Of a DNA stretch of 36,586 bases, positions 1 to 8,074 are shown piece by piece; position 1 is the stretch's first letter, and the number at the start of each line of letters is the position of its first letter. Both the position numbers and the translations under genes were made by a program. The notes beneath the pieces were generated by a model, which was given only the letters and a program-made list of their open reading frames with translations, was not told the DNA's origin and did no database searches. This stretch comes from Firmicutes bacterium UBA1065 (GTDB lineage: Bacteria; Bacillota; Clostridia; Tissierellales; Sedimentibacteraceae). The DNA lies in contig DCDC01000131.1 in assembly GCA_002316225.1 (NCBI GenBank), forward strand, positions 1 to 36,586, given 5' to 3'.

Positions 1-1198
1 ATAATTCCTTGACTGCATACCTGTCTCTTTCGGTTGTGGTGGGAGATTTAAAAAAGAGGGTATCAGAGATTATCCCAGATAAGATGAGACCTGCCATATC
101 CCTTTGTATTTCAATGTTGTTTTCCCTGTACATCTGAAAAATTATGGTGCTGGTGCTCCCCACGGGTGTGTTTCTGAAGCTGATGGGAATTGATGTTTTA
201 ATGTCCCCTATTTTATGATGGTCTATGACTTCCAGTATTTCCGCTTCTTCTATACCATCGGCGCTTTGGTTCATTTCATTGTGGTCTACCAATATTACCT
301 TTTTCTTCTTGGGATTTATCAAATGTCTCCTGCTGAGCATGCCCAGGTATTTTTTATCCCTTGATATTATGGGGAATTTGGAATGTCTGGACTGCTCGAT
401 GTCCTCCTTGCAGTCATTCAAGTAGCCTTCCTCCGAAAAGAGCATGATGTCATCCTTTTTCATGATATCATCCACATATTTGGCAAGAGATATGTTTTTA
501 GCAGTATAATAGGTCTGATAAGGGGTGCTTATCATATTAACCTTATTTTTGGCAGCCATGTCAATAAGTTCATCGGTTACCATCAAGTCTCCCGTAACAA
601 TGATAAGCTTTACCCTTGATTCAATGGCATACCTTATGACATCATACCTGTCACCGGTGATTACAATGGTATTCTCATTTAAAACATCGGTTTTTCTCAG
701 GGTTCTTTCCTCAAAAGCTGCTATAATTACATTACCCCTGATTACTTCGTCAAATTTCAAAATTTCTTTTCCAAGAAGGGTCTCGATTATATTGTCATAA
801 GAGGTGCATAAATAATGCTGATCCGTATTTATCAAACTCATGGCAATATCTTTCATGGTAATCAAGCCGCACAGGTTGTTGTCTTCATCAACTATGGGAA
901 GGGTCCTTAGTTTCTTTTCATTCATGTAAAAATAAGCAAAATGGACAGACTGTTGCCTGGTAAAGGGCTTTACCTTGTCATAATCCAAATCCTTTATTTG
1001 AATCCTGACATTATCTAAAATGTCAGGCATATCTACATTGAAATATTTTAAAACAAATGCCGTTTCCTTGTTTATATTTCCTAAAATATAAGCTTTTGAA
1101 GGCTCATTCAGCTTATTTTTCAAATGAGCCAAAGCAATTGCGGAACATACGCTGTCGGTATCGGGAGTTTTATGTCCGAAAATCATGTTGTATTTCAT
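1..1198 (-). CDS. Manganese-dependent inorganic pyrophosphatase with CBS-DRTGG insert (partial)
   Basis: Hydrolyses pyrophosphate to phosphate in the cytoplasm (DHH family II PPase). The reading frame starts at ATG 1198, preceded by GAGGT, and runs off the left edge after about 399 codons, so the C-terminal DHHA2 part is missing. The N-terminus has the metal-binding GHKTPDTDSVCSA motif. A CBS motif follows (LPIVDEDNNLCGLITMKDIA), then a DRTGG-like segment (IVITGDRYDV), a second CBS unit, and the DHH-family motifs VDHNE and EVIDHHKIGD with PVGSTSTII. This order is the adenine-nucleotide-regulated clostridial form, where the CBS pair senses AMP/ATP. It lies 30 bases after the dnaC-like gene on the same strand, so it is probably co-transcribed with dnaD-dnaC. 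Confidence 0.93.
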   Translation of the reverse strand, partial: MKYNMIFGHKTPDTDSVCSAIALAHLKNKLNEPSKAYILGNINKETAFVLKYFNVDMPDILDNVRIQIKDLDYDKVKPFTRQQSVHFAYFYMNEKKLRTLPIVDEDNNLCGLITMKDIAMSLINTDQHYLCTSYDNIIETLLGKEILKFDEVIRGNVIIAAFEERTLRKTDVLNENTIVITGDRYDVIRYAIESRVKLIIVTGDLMVTDELIDMAAKNKVNMISTPYQTYYTAKNISLAKYVDDIMKKDDIMLFSEEGYLNDCKEDIEQSRHSKFPIISRDKKYLGMLSRRHLINPKKKKVILVDHNEMNQSADGIEEAEILEVIDHHKIGDIKTSIPISFRNTPVGSTSTIIFQMYRENNIEIQRDMAGLILSGIISDTLFFKSPTTTERDRYAVKEL

Positions 1199-1228
1199 AG
1201 TTTACCTCATTAATCTTTTTTCAACCCC

Positions 1229-2209
1229 TTATTTAAAACGCAAATCTTTTCCGTAAAATTTCAAGGGAATAAAATTATTTAATATTCTGGATGTAATCCT
1301 GTCCGTATAGGTATCTCTTAACTGCTCCAAGGACAAATTCGTCGAAATTATAGTTTTTTTCTCGCTTATCATTCTTTCATTTATAATGTTGAAAAGTTCG
1401 GCATTTGTAAATGAATTGCCCACCTCCGTTCCAAGGTCGTCAATGATAAGCAAATCGCAGTCAAAAATCATATTGTAATTAATCCGGTTTTCTTCGCTTT
1501 CATTAAGCTTGTTGAACTTGTGGTTTTCTATTATTTCAAATAAGGAAAAGGCAGTTTGATATAAAACCGAAACCTCTTTCTTTAATAGTTCATTGGCTAT
1601 ACAGTTGCACATGAAAGTTTTGCCTAATCCTGTTCCACCGTAAAAGAGAAGGTTCATGCTGGAAGTGTGGAAGTTGCTGCAAAAATCCTCGCTTATCTCC
1701 AAAACATAGTACATATTCTGCCTTGGTGTAAGTTTTTCATTCTTGTAGGGTTCATTGCTGAAAATATTTATATCGAAGGTATTAAAATTTTCTTTTTCAA
1801 GCATTTTATCCATATTGGATACTTGAAAAAGATAATCTATTATCTGCCTGTTGAAACAGCTGCACCTTTTCCCGTCCTGAGTATAACCGGTATCGTTACA
1901 TTTTTTGCATTCATATTCTATGTCCAGATAATTTTCCGGAATATTGTTATTCTTGTAAAGGGCCTCTTTTTCTCTTTTCAAAGCATCAACTTCCAGCCTC
2001 AGTTTTCTTACCTGGGTATCCAAATCCTCAGGCTGGGACAAATAAATCTTCGATAATTTTATACTGGATAAATTCAGTTCCTTGTCAATTTCAGCCAGGC
2101 GGGGGAAGGCCCTGTAGAGCTTTTCCCTTTTCAAGTCTGCTTCATGAGAGGCTCTCAATCTTTTTTTATTGTATTCGGTCATTATATTTTCTATAATTTG
2201 CTTATTCAT
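1229..2209 (-). CDS. dnaC: DnaC/DnaI-like helicase-loader ATPase
   Basis: 326-residue AAA+ protein of the DnaC/DnaI/IstB group, expected to load the replicative helicase DnaB/DnaC onto DNA. The N-terminal third is a charged coiled-coil region followed by a zinc-binding cluster (CKKCNDTGYTQDGKRCSC, about residues 100-117). The ATPase core has Walker A GGTGLGKTF, Walker B LLIIDDLGTE, sensor 1 IISTNLS and an arginine-finger segment DRITSRI. The start ATG lies inside the last codons of dnaD with an 8-base overlap and a GGAGGAAGACAGGG Shine-Dalgarno region, which indicates translational coupling. Assignment as a DnaI-type loader rather than an IstB transposition helper rests on the partner dnaD and the lack of a transposase. 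Confidence 0.92.
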   Translation of the reverse strand: MNKQIIENIMTEYNKKRLRASHEADLKREKLYRAFPRLAEIDKELNLSSIKLSKIYLSQPEDLDTQVRKLRLEVDALKREKEALYKNNNIPENYLDIEYECKKCNDTGYTQDGKRCSCFNRQIIDYLFQVSNMDKMLEKENFNTFDINIFSNEPYKNEKLTPRQNMYYVLEISEDFCSNFHTSSMNLLFYGGTGLGKTFMCNCIANELLKKEVSVLYQTAFSLFEIIENHKFNKLNESEENRINYNMIFDCDLLIIDDLGTEVGNSFTNAELFNIINERMISEKKTIISTNLSLEQLRDTYTDRITSRILNNFIPLKFYGKDLRFK

Positions 2210-3257
2210 CCCTGTCTTCCTCCGGAATTGCCAAACCTAACTTGTTAAGCTTCTTTTCAAACCTTTCCCTTGCTATTTTTTCCAGGTCTTCTCCCGTAAT
2301 ATCATCACTTTGGATAAAATTATGAAATTTATTTTTGGTTTTTGAGCTTTCCTTTTTTGCCTTTACCGGCTTTTTATCATTTTTTAAATCTTCCGGACTT
2401 TTGAAGCCGTTAATGTACCAGTCATTAAGGATCTTGTCAAAATAATTTAAGTTAGGATTGTTGATTTTTGTCGAATTATCAAGACACCTTAAAATCATCT
2501 CCATAGAAAATTCCCATTCATCAATCCATTTGTCAATTAGTCTCATTTCAGCCTCGGTCAGGGTTCGGTTAAAACCTAAAGCCTTGCTTATCCGCGAGTA
2601 TGTTGAAAACCTGTCGTTGCGTTTTTCCAGGTATTCAACCATTGTATCAACATCAACCACTCCCGCATCATACCAGGCGGAAACTACAGACTCTATGTAG
2701 CTGAATCTTTTTATTTTTTTGTTGTTAACGCAATAACTGAAAGCTTGTGTCATAAGGAAGGGAGAAGTTTTATACTTGTTCAGCCAGGTGATTATTTTTT
2801 GCTTTTCGCTTATTTTTAAAGGTCTCCCCATCATATCCTCTATTTCTTCCATCATGGTCTTTATCTCAGGATTCTTCCCGGCGGAGATCAATTTGTCGGT
2901 ATCGTCATGCTTGTTGTTTTTTACATCATGTAAGTGCTTGTACACCTTATCCATATAGTATTGCTTGAGATTGACAAATTCAACTATATAATTATACTCT
3001 TCCTCCGTCTCGTGCTTGATGATTATGCCTTCGCTTTCCCAATAATTCCAGGCATTCAATACATCTGCCAGGGGCAGCTTTAAATTTTTTGCAAGAGTCT
3101 CATTGTTAAAGTTCTGCCCTTCCCTGGCCCATTTGTATCCCATGAGGTATACCTTCACGTAAGTCCCGTCAGCTTCAGGCATGTAGTCGTTTATAAAAAT
3201 ATTATCTATGGGGGTATCTCCCAGTTCAAACTTTGCTTCTTCAAGAATAAAATACAT
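2202..3257 (-). CDS. dnaD: DnaD-domain replication initiation protein
   Basis: 351 residues. The N-terminal half resembles the winged-helix DDBH1 domain of DnaD. The DDBH2 region contains the conserved tail YIESVVSAWYDAGV (about residues 185-200) and a second DnaD-like segment ending YFDKILNDWYINGF (about residues 272-286), which matches the YxxxIxxxW motif of the family. The protein takes part in primosome assembly at oriC and restart sites, with DnaI as loader. The ATG at 3257 follows AGAGGAG at about 6 bases. It is first in a dnaD-dnaC-ppaC-like operon, and the divergent M23 gene lies 242 bases away. Confidence 0.9.
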   Translation of the reverse strand: MYFILEEAKFELGDTPIDNIFINDYMPEADGTYVKVYLMGYKWAREGQNFNNETLAKNLKLPLADVLNAWNYWESEGIIIKHETEEEYNYIVEFVNLKQYYMDKVYKHLHDVKNNKHDDTDKLISAGKNPEIKTMMEEIEDMMGRPLKISEKQKIITWLNKYKTSPFLMTQAFSYCVNNKKIKRFSYIESVVSAWYDAGVVDVDTMVEYLEKRNDRFSTYSRISKALGFNRTLTEAEMRLIDKWIDEWEFSMEMILRCLDNSTKINNPNLNYFDKILNDWYINGFKSPEDLKNDKKPVKAKKESSKTKNKFHNFIQSDDITGEDLEKIARERFEKKLNKLGLAIPEEDRDE

Positions 3258-3355
3258 GAATGACTCCTCTTTTTATTAATAATTCTTCATTTATTTTGTG
3301 ATATAATTGTAATAATCCTATTATGATATTGTGAAAACATTTTCTGATTAAAATA

Positions 3356-3385
3356 TTGACATTTTGGGATAAAATCGAATATAAT
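3356..3385 (+). promoter_or_regulatory. Sigma-A-like promoter for the LysM-G5-M23 gene
   Basis: TTGACA at 3356-3361 and TATAAT at 3380-3385 are separated by 18 bases. The predicted transcript has a leader of about 110 bases before ATG 3500. No other plus-strand gene could use it. Confidence 0.75.
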
Positions 3386-3499
3386 GAATCAAGATATACT
3401 AAGGAAACTTATTAACCTTATTATATCATTTTTTTATTTAAAAGAAAAACACTATTTTATTGTGATATGTGTTAAATAATTTGGCTGGGAAGTAACGAT

Positions 3500-4975
3500 A
3501 TGAAAGATAGAAATTTATCATTTATCATGAATAATAAAAATTCTAATAATACAGTATTCCTTCAATTAGATGAAAAAAAAGATAGACAACCCCATCGAAT
3601 CACCAAACGAGTCAAAGGAACAATCGCCCTATTTCTTGTAACAATAATGATACTAAGCCTAATCTACGCATCTGATTATTTAAAAACCCACGAAAACAAC
3701 GTATACGCAACCGATAGCTACTCAATTATGTCCGGCGAAAATGAGCTGTGCCGGGTAAGAGACCCGGAACTGCTGGATAAAGTATTGAAGAAAATAGATA
3801 AAGAACTGGAAAGAAAATTCAATCATGAAATTAAAATAGAAAGCAAGTTCGATTTGGTTGCCTCAAAAGCAAAAGACAAGGAAATAGCAAGCGAAGATCA
3901 GCTCTACCAATTGGTAAAATCAAATATAGTATATTCCATAATGGCATACCAGATAAATGTTAACGGTGAAAAAATAGGGATAGTCAATTCCGAATATGAG
4001 GCCCAGAGCGTAATTGAAGAAGTTAAGAATTATTTCACCAAGAACTATGACAAGGAAACCCTGCTGGAAGTCACCACGGTTGAAGACATAGAAATAAAAC
4101 AGGTAAAAGCAACCAATGCAGAGATCCAGGATAAAGATAAACTTATAGAATACATAATAAAAGGAACCAACGAAGAAAAGAAATACATAGTAGAAAAAGG
4201 TGATTCATTCTGGTCCATAGCAGAGCATTTCAACATGGATTTGGAAGAATTACTCTTAGCAAACTCGGCCAGCGGAGATGAAATCCTTCAAATAGGCGAT
4301 GAAGTGAATTTAATAGTACCAAAGCCCTTCATAAATGTACAAGTAAAGCGAAAAGTCACACTGGAAGAAAAAATGCCCTATGAAACTGAATACACATATG
4401 TTTCATACATGTACAACGATGAAGAAATTGTAACTAAAAAGGGTAAGTACGGTATATCGGAAGTTGAAGCAATTGTGACCGAACAAAACGGTATTGTAGT
4501 TGCAAAAGAAATATTGTCGGAAAAAGTTATTACAGAACCGGTGAAACAAGTAGTAACGGTAGGAACACAAGACCCGCCGCCCAAGCAAGGGACCGGATAC
4601 TTTATAAACCCCCTTCCCGGCTCTATGATAACATCCAGGTTCGGATCCAGGGCAGGAGGCTTCCACTTGGGTCAGGATATGGCAAAGCCGACAGGTTCGT
4701 CAATTAAGGCCGCAGATGGAGGAACGGTGATCTTTGCAGGCTGGTCCGGAACTTACGGTTACATGGTGGACATAGACCATGGAGGCGGTTTTACGACAAG
4801 GTATGCCCATTGCAGCGAAATTTACGTATCCGTGGGTGAGAAGGTCTATCAGGGCAAAATAATTGCAGCTGTAGGCTCAACGGGATTAGCATCGGGACCT
4901 CACTTGCACTTTGAAGTTAGAAAATACGGCTCGGTAGTAAATCCAGCTTCATATATAGGAACACAATACAGATAA
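3500..4975 (+). CDS. Membrane-anchored LysM-G5-M23 peptidoglycan endopeptidase
   Basis: 491 residues. A cytoplasmic N-terminus of about 40 residues precedes one membrane segment (TIALFLVTIMILSLIYA). An extracytoplasmic linker follows, then a LysM module (KYIVEKGDSFWSIAEHFNM, about residues 228-275), a G5-type domain (about 280-360) and a C-terminal M23 domain. The catalytic motifs are HLGQD (zinc H and D) and GPHLHFE (zinc HxH). The family cleaves peptide cross-links in peptidoglycan; in Firmicutes this architecture resembles SpoIIQ/YkuD-context or growth-linked M23 enzymes. It has its own promoter and terminator, so it is monocistronic. The Shine-Dalgarno (GGGAAG) is weak; an in-frame ATG lies about 15 codons downstream. 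Confidence 0.9.
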   Translation: MKDRNLSFIMNNKNSNNTVFLQLDEKKDRQPHRITKRVKGTIALFLVTIMILSLIYASDYLKTHENNVYATDSYSIMSGENELCRVRDPELLDKVLKKIDKELERKFNHEIKIESKFDLVASKAKDKEIASEDQLYQLVKSNIVYSIMAYQINVNGEKIGIVNSEYEAQSVIEEVKNYFTKNYDKETLLEVTTVEDIEIKQVKATNAEIQDKDKLIEYIIKGTNEEKKYIVEKGDSFWSIAEHFNMDLEELLLANSASGDEILQIGDEVNLIVPKPFINVQVKRKVTLEEKMPYETEYTYVSYMYNDEEIVTKKGKYGISEVEAIVTEQNGIVVAKEILSEKVITEPVKQVVTVGTQDPPPKQGTGYFINPLPGSMITSRFGSRAGGFHLGQDMAKPTGSSIKAADGGTVIFAGWSGTYGYMVDIDHGGGFTTRYAHCSEIYVSVGEKVYQGKIIAAVGSTGLASGPHLHFEVRKYGSVVNPASYIGTQYR

Positions 4976-4993
4976 TGTTTTAGATAAAATATC

Positions 4994-5024
4994 AAAGCCG
5001 ATAAAAATTTATCGGCTTTTTTAA
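4994..5024 (+). terminator. Rho-independent terminator after the M23 gene
   Basis: The stem AAGCCGATAAA pairs with TTTATCGGCTT and is followed by TTTTTT. It lies about 20 bases after the stop codon of the LysM-G5-M23 gene. Confidence 0.9.
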
Positions 5025-5174
5025 TTGCAAGGTTTTCTTGTTTTGCGCCCTGTTAAATGACAAATTTTACCTTATTTATAAAAAAATATTTCTTGCATTT
5101 TTGCCTCCTCCGTTATAATATGAAAAAATATTTTGCAATTTAGCACCCTTGACTAAGTGATAAAGGACGGACAA

Positions 5175-5663
5175 ATGTTATATTTAGATTCTAAATTTAT
5201 GGAAGTAGCCCTTCCCATTATTGAGCATAAAGAGTATCAACAAATGAGATATATTAAACACCACGATGAAAGCGTGTTTGAGCATTCCATGAAAGTTGCC
5301 TATCGTGCCTATCAGATAGCTTACAAAAGAAATCTGGATTGGAAATCAACGATAAGAGGAGCCTTGCTCCACGACTTTTTCCTATATAAATTCAAAAAAT
5401 GTTTCAGCTTAAGAATAATAACTGATTCTATAAAACATACGATTGTTCATCCCATAATTGCCTTTGAAAATGCGGTTAAATACTTTGAGCTGAATAAAAA
5501 AGAAGAAAACATAATAAAGGGACACATGTTTCCTTTTGGTTTCCCAAAATCCAGGGAAGCATGGATCGTAAGCTTTGTGGACAAGTATATTGCTGTATTT
5601 GAATACTCTTCCAACTTTAAGAAAATGCTCTTTGGGAAGCAGCCGGCATTCCAATCAGAATAA
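5175..5663 (+). CDS. HD-domain protein, putative phosphohydrolase
   Basis: 162 residues from ATG 5175. A GTG at 5157 would add six residues, but the AAAGGA Shine-Dalgarno at 5162-5167 fits only the ATG. HD-superfamily metal ligands are visible: H in FEHSMKVAYRA, the HD pair in GALLHDFFLY, an HPIIAFENA segment, H in GHMFPFG and a terminal D in SFVDKYIAVFEY. The family hydrolyses phosphomonoesters or cyclic nucleotides; the substrate here is not recognisable. There is no membrane segment. TTGCAT 5093 and TATAAT 5114 upstream may be its promoter, but their spacing is only 15 bases. It stands alone between two terminated plus-strand genes. Confidence 0.8.
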   Translation: MLYLDSKFMEVALPIIEHKEYQQMRYIKHHDESVFEHSMKVAYRAYQIAYKRNLDWKSTIRGALLHDFFLYKFKKCFSLRIITDSIKHTIVHPIIAFENAVKYFELNKKEENIIKGHMFPFGFPKSREAWIVSFVDKYIAVFEYSSNFKKMLFGKQPAFQSE

Positions 5664-5687
5664 GTATTGTAGCTGTGAGCAACCGGC

Positions 5688-5745
5688 AGTGTCATTTCTA
5701 TAAATAACCCATAGTGTCATTGCTATGAATATCCCATATTGTCAT
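5688..5745. repeat. Tandem 25-bp repeats next to a dispersed palindrome
   Basis: Two adjacent 25-base units, 5688-5712 and 5713-5737, each begin AGTGTCATT and end CCCAT, differing at 3 positions. A third, partial unit (ATTGTCAT, from 5738) runs into the palindromic element that follows. No coding potential is seen. Confidence 0.75.
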
Positions 5746-5801
5746 CCTGAGGGCTTTAGCCCGAAGGATCTATTAAGATCCTTTGCGTTGCCAGGATGAC
5801 A
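5740..5801. repeat. Palindromic dispersed repeat (TGTCATCCTGAG type), full copy
   Basis: TGTCATCCTG at the left end is mirrored by CAGGATGACA at the right end. AGGATC and GATCCT flank a short central TATTAA. A secondary hairpin GGGCTTTAGCCC sits in the left arm. Half copies of the same core occur at 12035-12062 and 25007-25034, all in intergenic DNA or at gene ends. It looks like a REP/MITE-like intergenic element. Confidence 0.8.
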
Positions 5802-5920
5802 ATTCAGTATCAGACAACTCAACGTTGTCTTTTTTTGTTTTATAATTAATCTGTTTAATTTTCACATAAATGGGTAATATCTAAATATATATTAATAAAT
5901 ACTTGAAAGGGGCTGACTAA

Positions 5921-6451
5921 ATGAAAATATCTATCTATGGCAAGAATTTGCAACTTACCGATTCATTAAGAGAGGCAGCAATAAAAAAGATAAGGAGACT
6001 GGATAAATTTTTTCAGCAAGACGTAGAGGCAAAGGTAGTTTTAAGCATTGAAAAAAAAATACATAAGGTAGAAGTAACCATTCCCTTTAACGGCAGAATC
6101 GTACGAGTTGAAGAATCCTCCGACGACATGTATAACGCCTTGGACGAAGCAGTTGAATCGTTAGAACAACAAATAAGAAAGTATAAAACAAAGCTCCAGA
6201 ATAAAAAACACTCCAACGAGTCGATCAAATTCGAAAATATTGAGCCCTTGGAAGATGAAGATGAAGAAGAATACAAGGTGGTTAAAACCAAACGTTTTGC
6301 AATTAAGCCCATGAGTATAGAAGAAGCAATCCTGCAAATGGATTTGTTGAAACATAACTTCTTTGTTTTCTTAAATGCGGATACTGAAGAAGTAAACGTA
6401 GTTTATAGAAGAAAAGATGCTAATTACGGTCTAATAGAGCCGGAATTGTAA
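5921..6451 (+). CDS. hpf: Long-form ribosome hibernation promoting factor
   Basis: 176 residues, the length of long HPF, which dimerises 70S ribosomes into inactive 100S particles in stationary phase or stress. The N-terminal beta-alpha-beta HPF/RaiA domain (residues 1-100) starts MKISIYGKNLQLTDSLREAA. A charged acidic linker follows (residues 103-122). The C-terminal dimerisation domain (about 120-176) contains KRFAIKPMSIEEAILQM and DLLKHNFFVFLNADT. The ATG follows GAAAGG at about 8 bases. The gene is monocistronic, with a strong terminator. Confidence 0.97.
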   Translation: MKISIYGKNLQLTDSLREAAIKKIRRLDKFFQQDVEAKVVLSIEKKIHKVEVTIPFNGRIVRVEESSDDMYNALDEAVESLEQQIRKYKTKLQNKKHSNESIKFENIEPLEDEDEEEYKVVKTKRFAIKPMSIEEAILQMDLLKHNFFVFLNADTEEVNVVYRRKDANYGLIEPEL

Positions 6452-6477
6452 TACCTCCCTCTTAATTATAAATTTAA

Positions 6478-6511
6478 GCAAAAGACGCAATTTGCGTCTT
6501 TTGCTTTTTTA
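6478..6511 (+). terminator. Terminator of hpf
   Basis: A 14-bp stem, AGCAAAAGACGCAA with TTGCGTCTTTTGCT, is followed by a T-run, 27 bases after the hpf stop. Confidence 0.93.
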
Positions 6512-6652
6512 TTCTTTCATTATTGCAATCGATATCCTTGTCAATTTCTGCACTAAGAATACGTTTGCATGTTTGTCGAATATTGTATAAATTTCGACTT
6601 TTTTTTGTGCTTATAATTATACCTTGTTAATAAATTAGGGGGATGGATGAAG

Positions 6653-6672
6653 TTATCCACAGCCGTGGATAT
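6653..6672. promoter_or_regulatory. Inverted DnaA-box pair, left
   Basis: TTATCCACA (6653-6661) matches the DnaA-box consensus exactly. It abuts an inverted, weaker copy (CGTGGATAT), forming a palindrome centred on AGCC. Confidence 0.6.
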
Positions 6673-6796
6673 CCTGTTAAATATCTCATATCGTTTAATG
6701 TTGAAATTTCAACATAAAATATTTTTGGTTATTTTTAAAAAAAACCTTGACAAATATTTCCCTTAAAGTCCTCAAATTTAATAGTTGTTAACAATT

Positions 6797-6816
6797 TAAT
6801 CCACAGCTGTGGATAA
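6797..6816. promoter_or_regulatory. Inverted DnaA-box pair, right
   Basis: TGTGGATAA (6808-6816) is a perfect DnaA box on the minus strand. It faces TAATCCACA (6797-6805), one mismatch from consensus on the plus strand. Its arrangement mirrors the left pair, about 145 bases away. Confidence 0.6.
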
Positions 6817-7079
6817 GTTGAAAACAAATAGAACATATCTTCTGTTTTGCAGATGTTGTTAATTTAATTTAATCGGTTTTAATCTAATTTAATTAGTTAT
6901 TTTTTTTGGCTAAAATCAGGAATGGTAATTTTTTATTTTTGTGAATATTTACTAACTGGCTTGTATTGTAATTTTATAAAACAAATAATTTTTATACATA
7001 TTCTTCATTAGTGCATGACTATATTATATGGATGAACATAACCTGTCCTCTTGAATATAATGTCCCGGGATGTGATAAT

Positions 7080-7463
7080 ATGCTGAAAAATATATTTGAT
7101 ATTGCAATTCCGATCTTAACCCTTATTTTTGGGGCCTTGTCGGCATATTTCAAGGCAAGGGACCAACTTAGAGGGCAATCAATAAAATATATTGCGGAAG
7201 CAGAAGAATTATACAAGGATATTACAAAAGCAGGCGAACAAAAATTTACTTGGGTTGTTGATACTCTGCATGACCTCATACCTCCTCCCCTGAAAATGTT
7301 AATAACAAAAAAATGCATTGAAAAAATCGTCAAATCCTCCTTTGATGCAGTTGAAGAGTATGCAAGAATGCAGCTGGATATGGCGGTAGAAAAATATCTT
7401 AAATATTTAAGCGATGGAAAATCGGGGGACTTCATTGATTTTATAAGGAATGATGATGAATGA
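7080..7463 (+). CDS. Phage-type holin, LLH-superfamily-like
   Basis: 127 residues from ATG 7080, preceded by GGGA at 9 bases; the longer frame from 7011 has no ribosome binding site. One N-terminal hydrophobic segment (IFDIAIPILTLIFGALSAYF) is followed by a charged amphipathic region with AEAEELYKDITKAGEQKFTWVVD and a helical tail. This single-TM plus helical layout resembles holins of the Holin_LLH (superfamily 6) type that make membrane lesions for endolysin release. Its stop overlaps the start of the M23 gene (ATGA), as in phage lysis cassettes. No other phage gene is near. The family assignment is by pattern only; it could be another small membrane protein. Confidence 0.6.
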   Translation: MLKNIFDIAIPILTLIFGALSAYFKARDQLRGQSIKYIAEAEELYKDITKAGEQKFTWVVDTLHDLIPPPLKMLITKKCIEKIVKSSFDAVEEYARMQLDMAVEKYLKYLSDGKSGDFIDFIRNDDE

Positions 7464-8053
7464 TCCGGTTAAAACACCTGCCCCTGGACTCTATTTCAGT
7501 AAGCAGTCCTTACGGTAAAAGAAGCATTACTGTTAATAATAGGTATTATTGGTGGCATAATGGGACGGATTTTAAAGCCCCCCTGAACAGTCCCGTTTAT
7601 GCGGTGGCGGATGGAAGGGTGGCTGCTGCAAGATACGATGACAGCTACGGCTATTATGCAGCCTTGGACCACGGAAAATTCGGTACCTTGTATGCCCACC
7701 TTTCACGTTTGAATGTTGCGGAGAACGACTATATAAGGGCAGGACAAATAATAGCTTACACCGGAAGTACAGGTGACTCTACGGGTCCCCACCTGCATTT
7801 TGAAATAAGACTATCACCTTATGAAAACTTTTGGGACAGGGTCCATTGTGACTCCAGTGTTTTTATGAACACTGTTGATCCCATGATTTTTATAGAAGAT
7901 TTTCTTGACAGGGAAAGTGATTTAAGCCTGGGTGAAGCCATAGCCATTGTTCAATCGGAGGCAGGCCTGGAAGATAAGACTATGGAATATATGGCAAGGC
8001 ACTACAGGTATGGAGAAGACCTTGTAAAGAAGCTGGCGAAAGCAATAAAATAA
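7460..8053 (+). CDS. M23 endopeptidase, endolysin-like
   Basis: 197 residues with no signal peptide or membrane segment, as expected for a holin-dependent endolysin. The M23 domain fills about residues 14-150, with zinc motifs HNGTD and GPHLHFE and the intervening YAHLS. A C-terminal helical segment (about 155-197, LGEAIAIVQSEAGLEDKT) may be a binding or oligomerisation module. It overlaps the holin-like gene by 4 bases and is co-transcribed with it. Role by context: peptidoglycan cleavage for lysis or release, possibly domesticated from a phage. Confidence 0.82.
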   Translation: MIRLKHLPLDSISVSSPYGKRSITVNNRYYWWHNGTDFKAPLNSPVYAVADGRVAAARYDDSYGYYAALDHGKFGTLYAHLSRLNVAENDYIRAGQIIAYTGSTGDSTGPHLHFEIRLSPYENFWDRVHCDSSVFMNTVDPMIFIEDFLDRESDLSLGEAIAIVQSEAGLEDKTMEYMARHYRYGEDLVKKLAKAIK

Positions 8054-8055
8054 AT

Positions 8056-8074
8056 GGCGGTGCCTGGCACCGCC
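8056..8074. terminator. Convergent GC-rich hairpin between endolysin and nqrF
   Basis: GGCGGTGCC and GGCACCGCC form a perfect 9-bp inverted repeat with a 1-base centre; it is also a cruciform-type GTGCC/GGCAC repeat. It touches the nqrF stop codon. On the minus strand it is followed by ATTTATTTT, so it probably terminates nqr transcripts. There is no T-run on the plus strand. Confidence 0.6.

Larger units (their letters stand above)
6512..7079. promoter_or_regulatory. Gene-free AT-rich stretch with DnaA-box pairs
   Basis: About 570 bases without a credible gene. It holds two inverted pairs of DnaA-box-like sites (6653-6672 and 6797-6816), a perfect 16-bp palindrome TGTTGAAATTTCAACA (6699-6714) and very AT-rich runs at 6720-6780 and 6850-7000, including repeated TTTAATTTAAT. 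DnaA boxes plus AT-rich DNA are the ingredients of a bacterial origin or of a DnaA-titrating or DnaA-regulated region. No dnaA or dnaN gene is in the window, so an origin is not established. The lysis-cassette promoter should lie near its right end; I could not pick it out. Confidence 0.55.

Noticed and set aside
1229..2209. IstB-type transposition helper
   Set aside because: The ATPase motifs are shared, but there is no IstA transposase, and the overlap with dnaD supports a DnaC/DnaI helicase loader.
6512..7079. A definite chromosomal replication origin
   Set aside because: DnaA boxes and AT-rich DNA are present, but no dnaA, dnaN or gidA neighbours are, and skew cannot be computed reliably here; kept as a candidate only.
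7011..7079. N-terminal extension of the holin-like gene from 7011
   Set aside because: GTG start without a ribosome binding site. The extension is hydrophilic and Cys-containing, unlike the family; ATG 7080 has a GGGA site.
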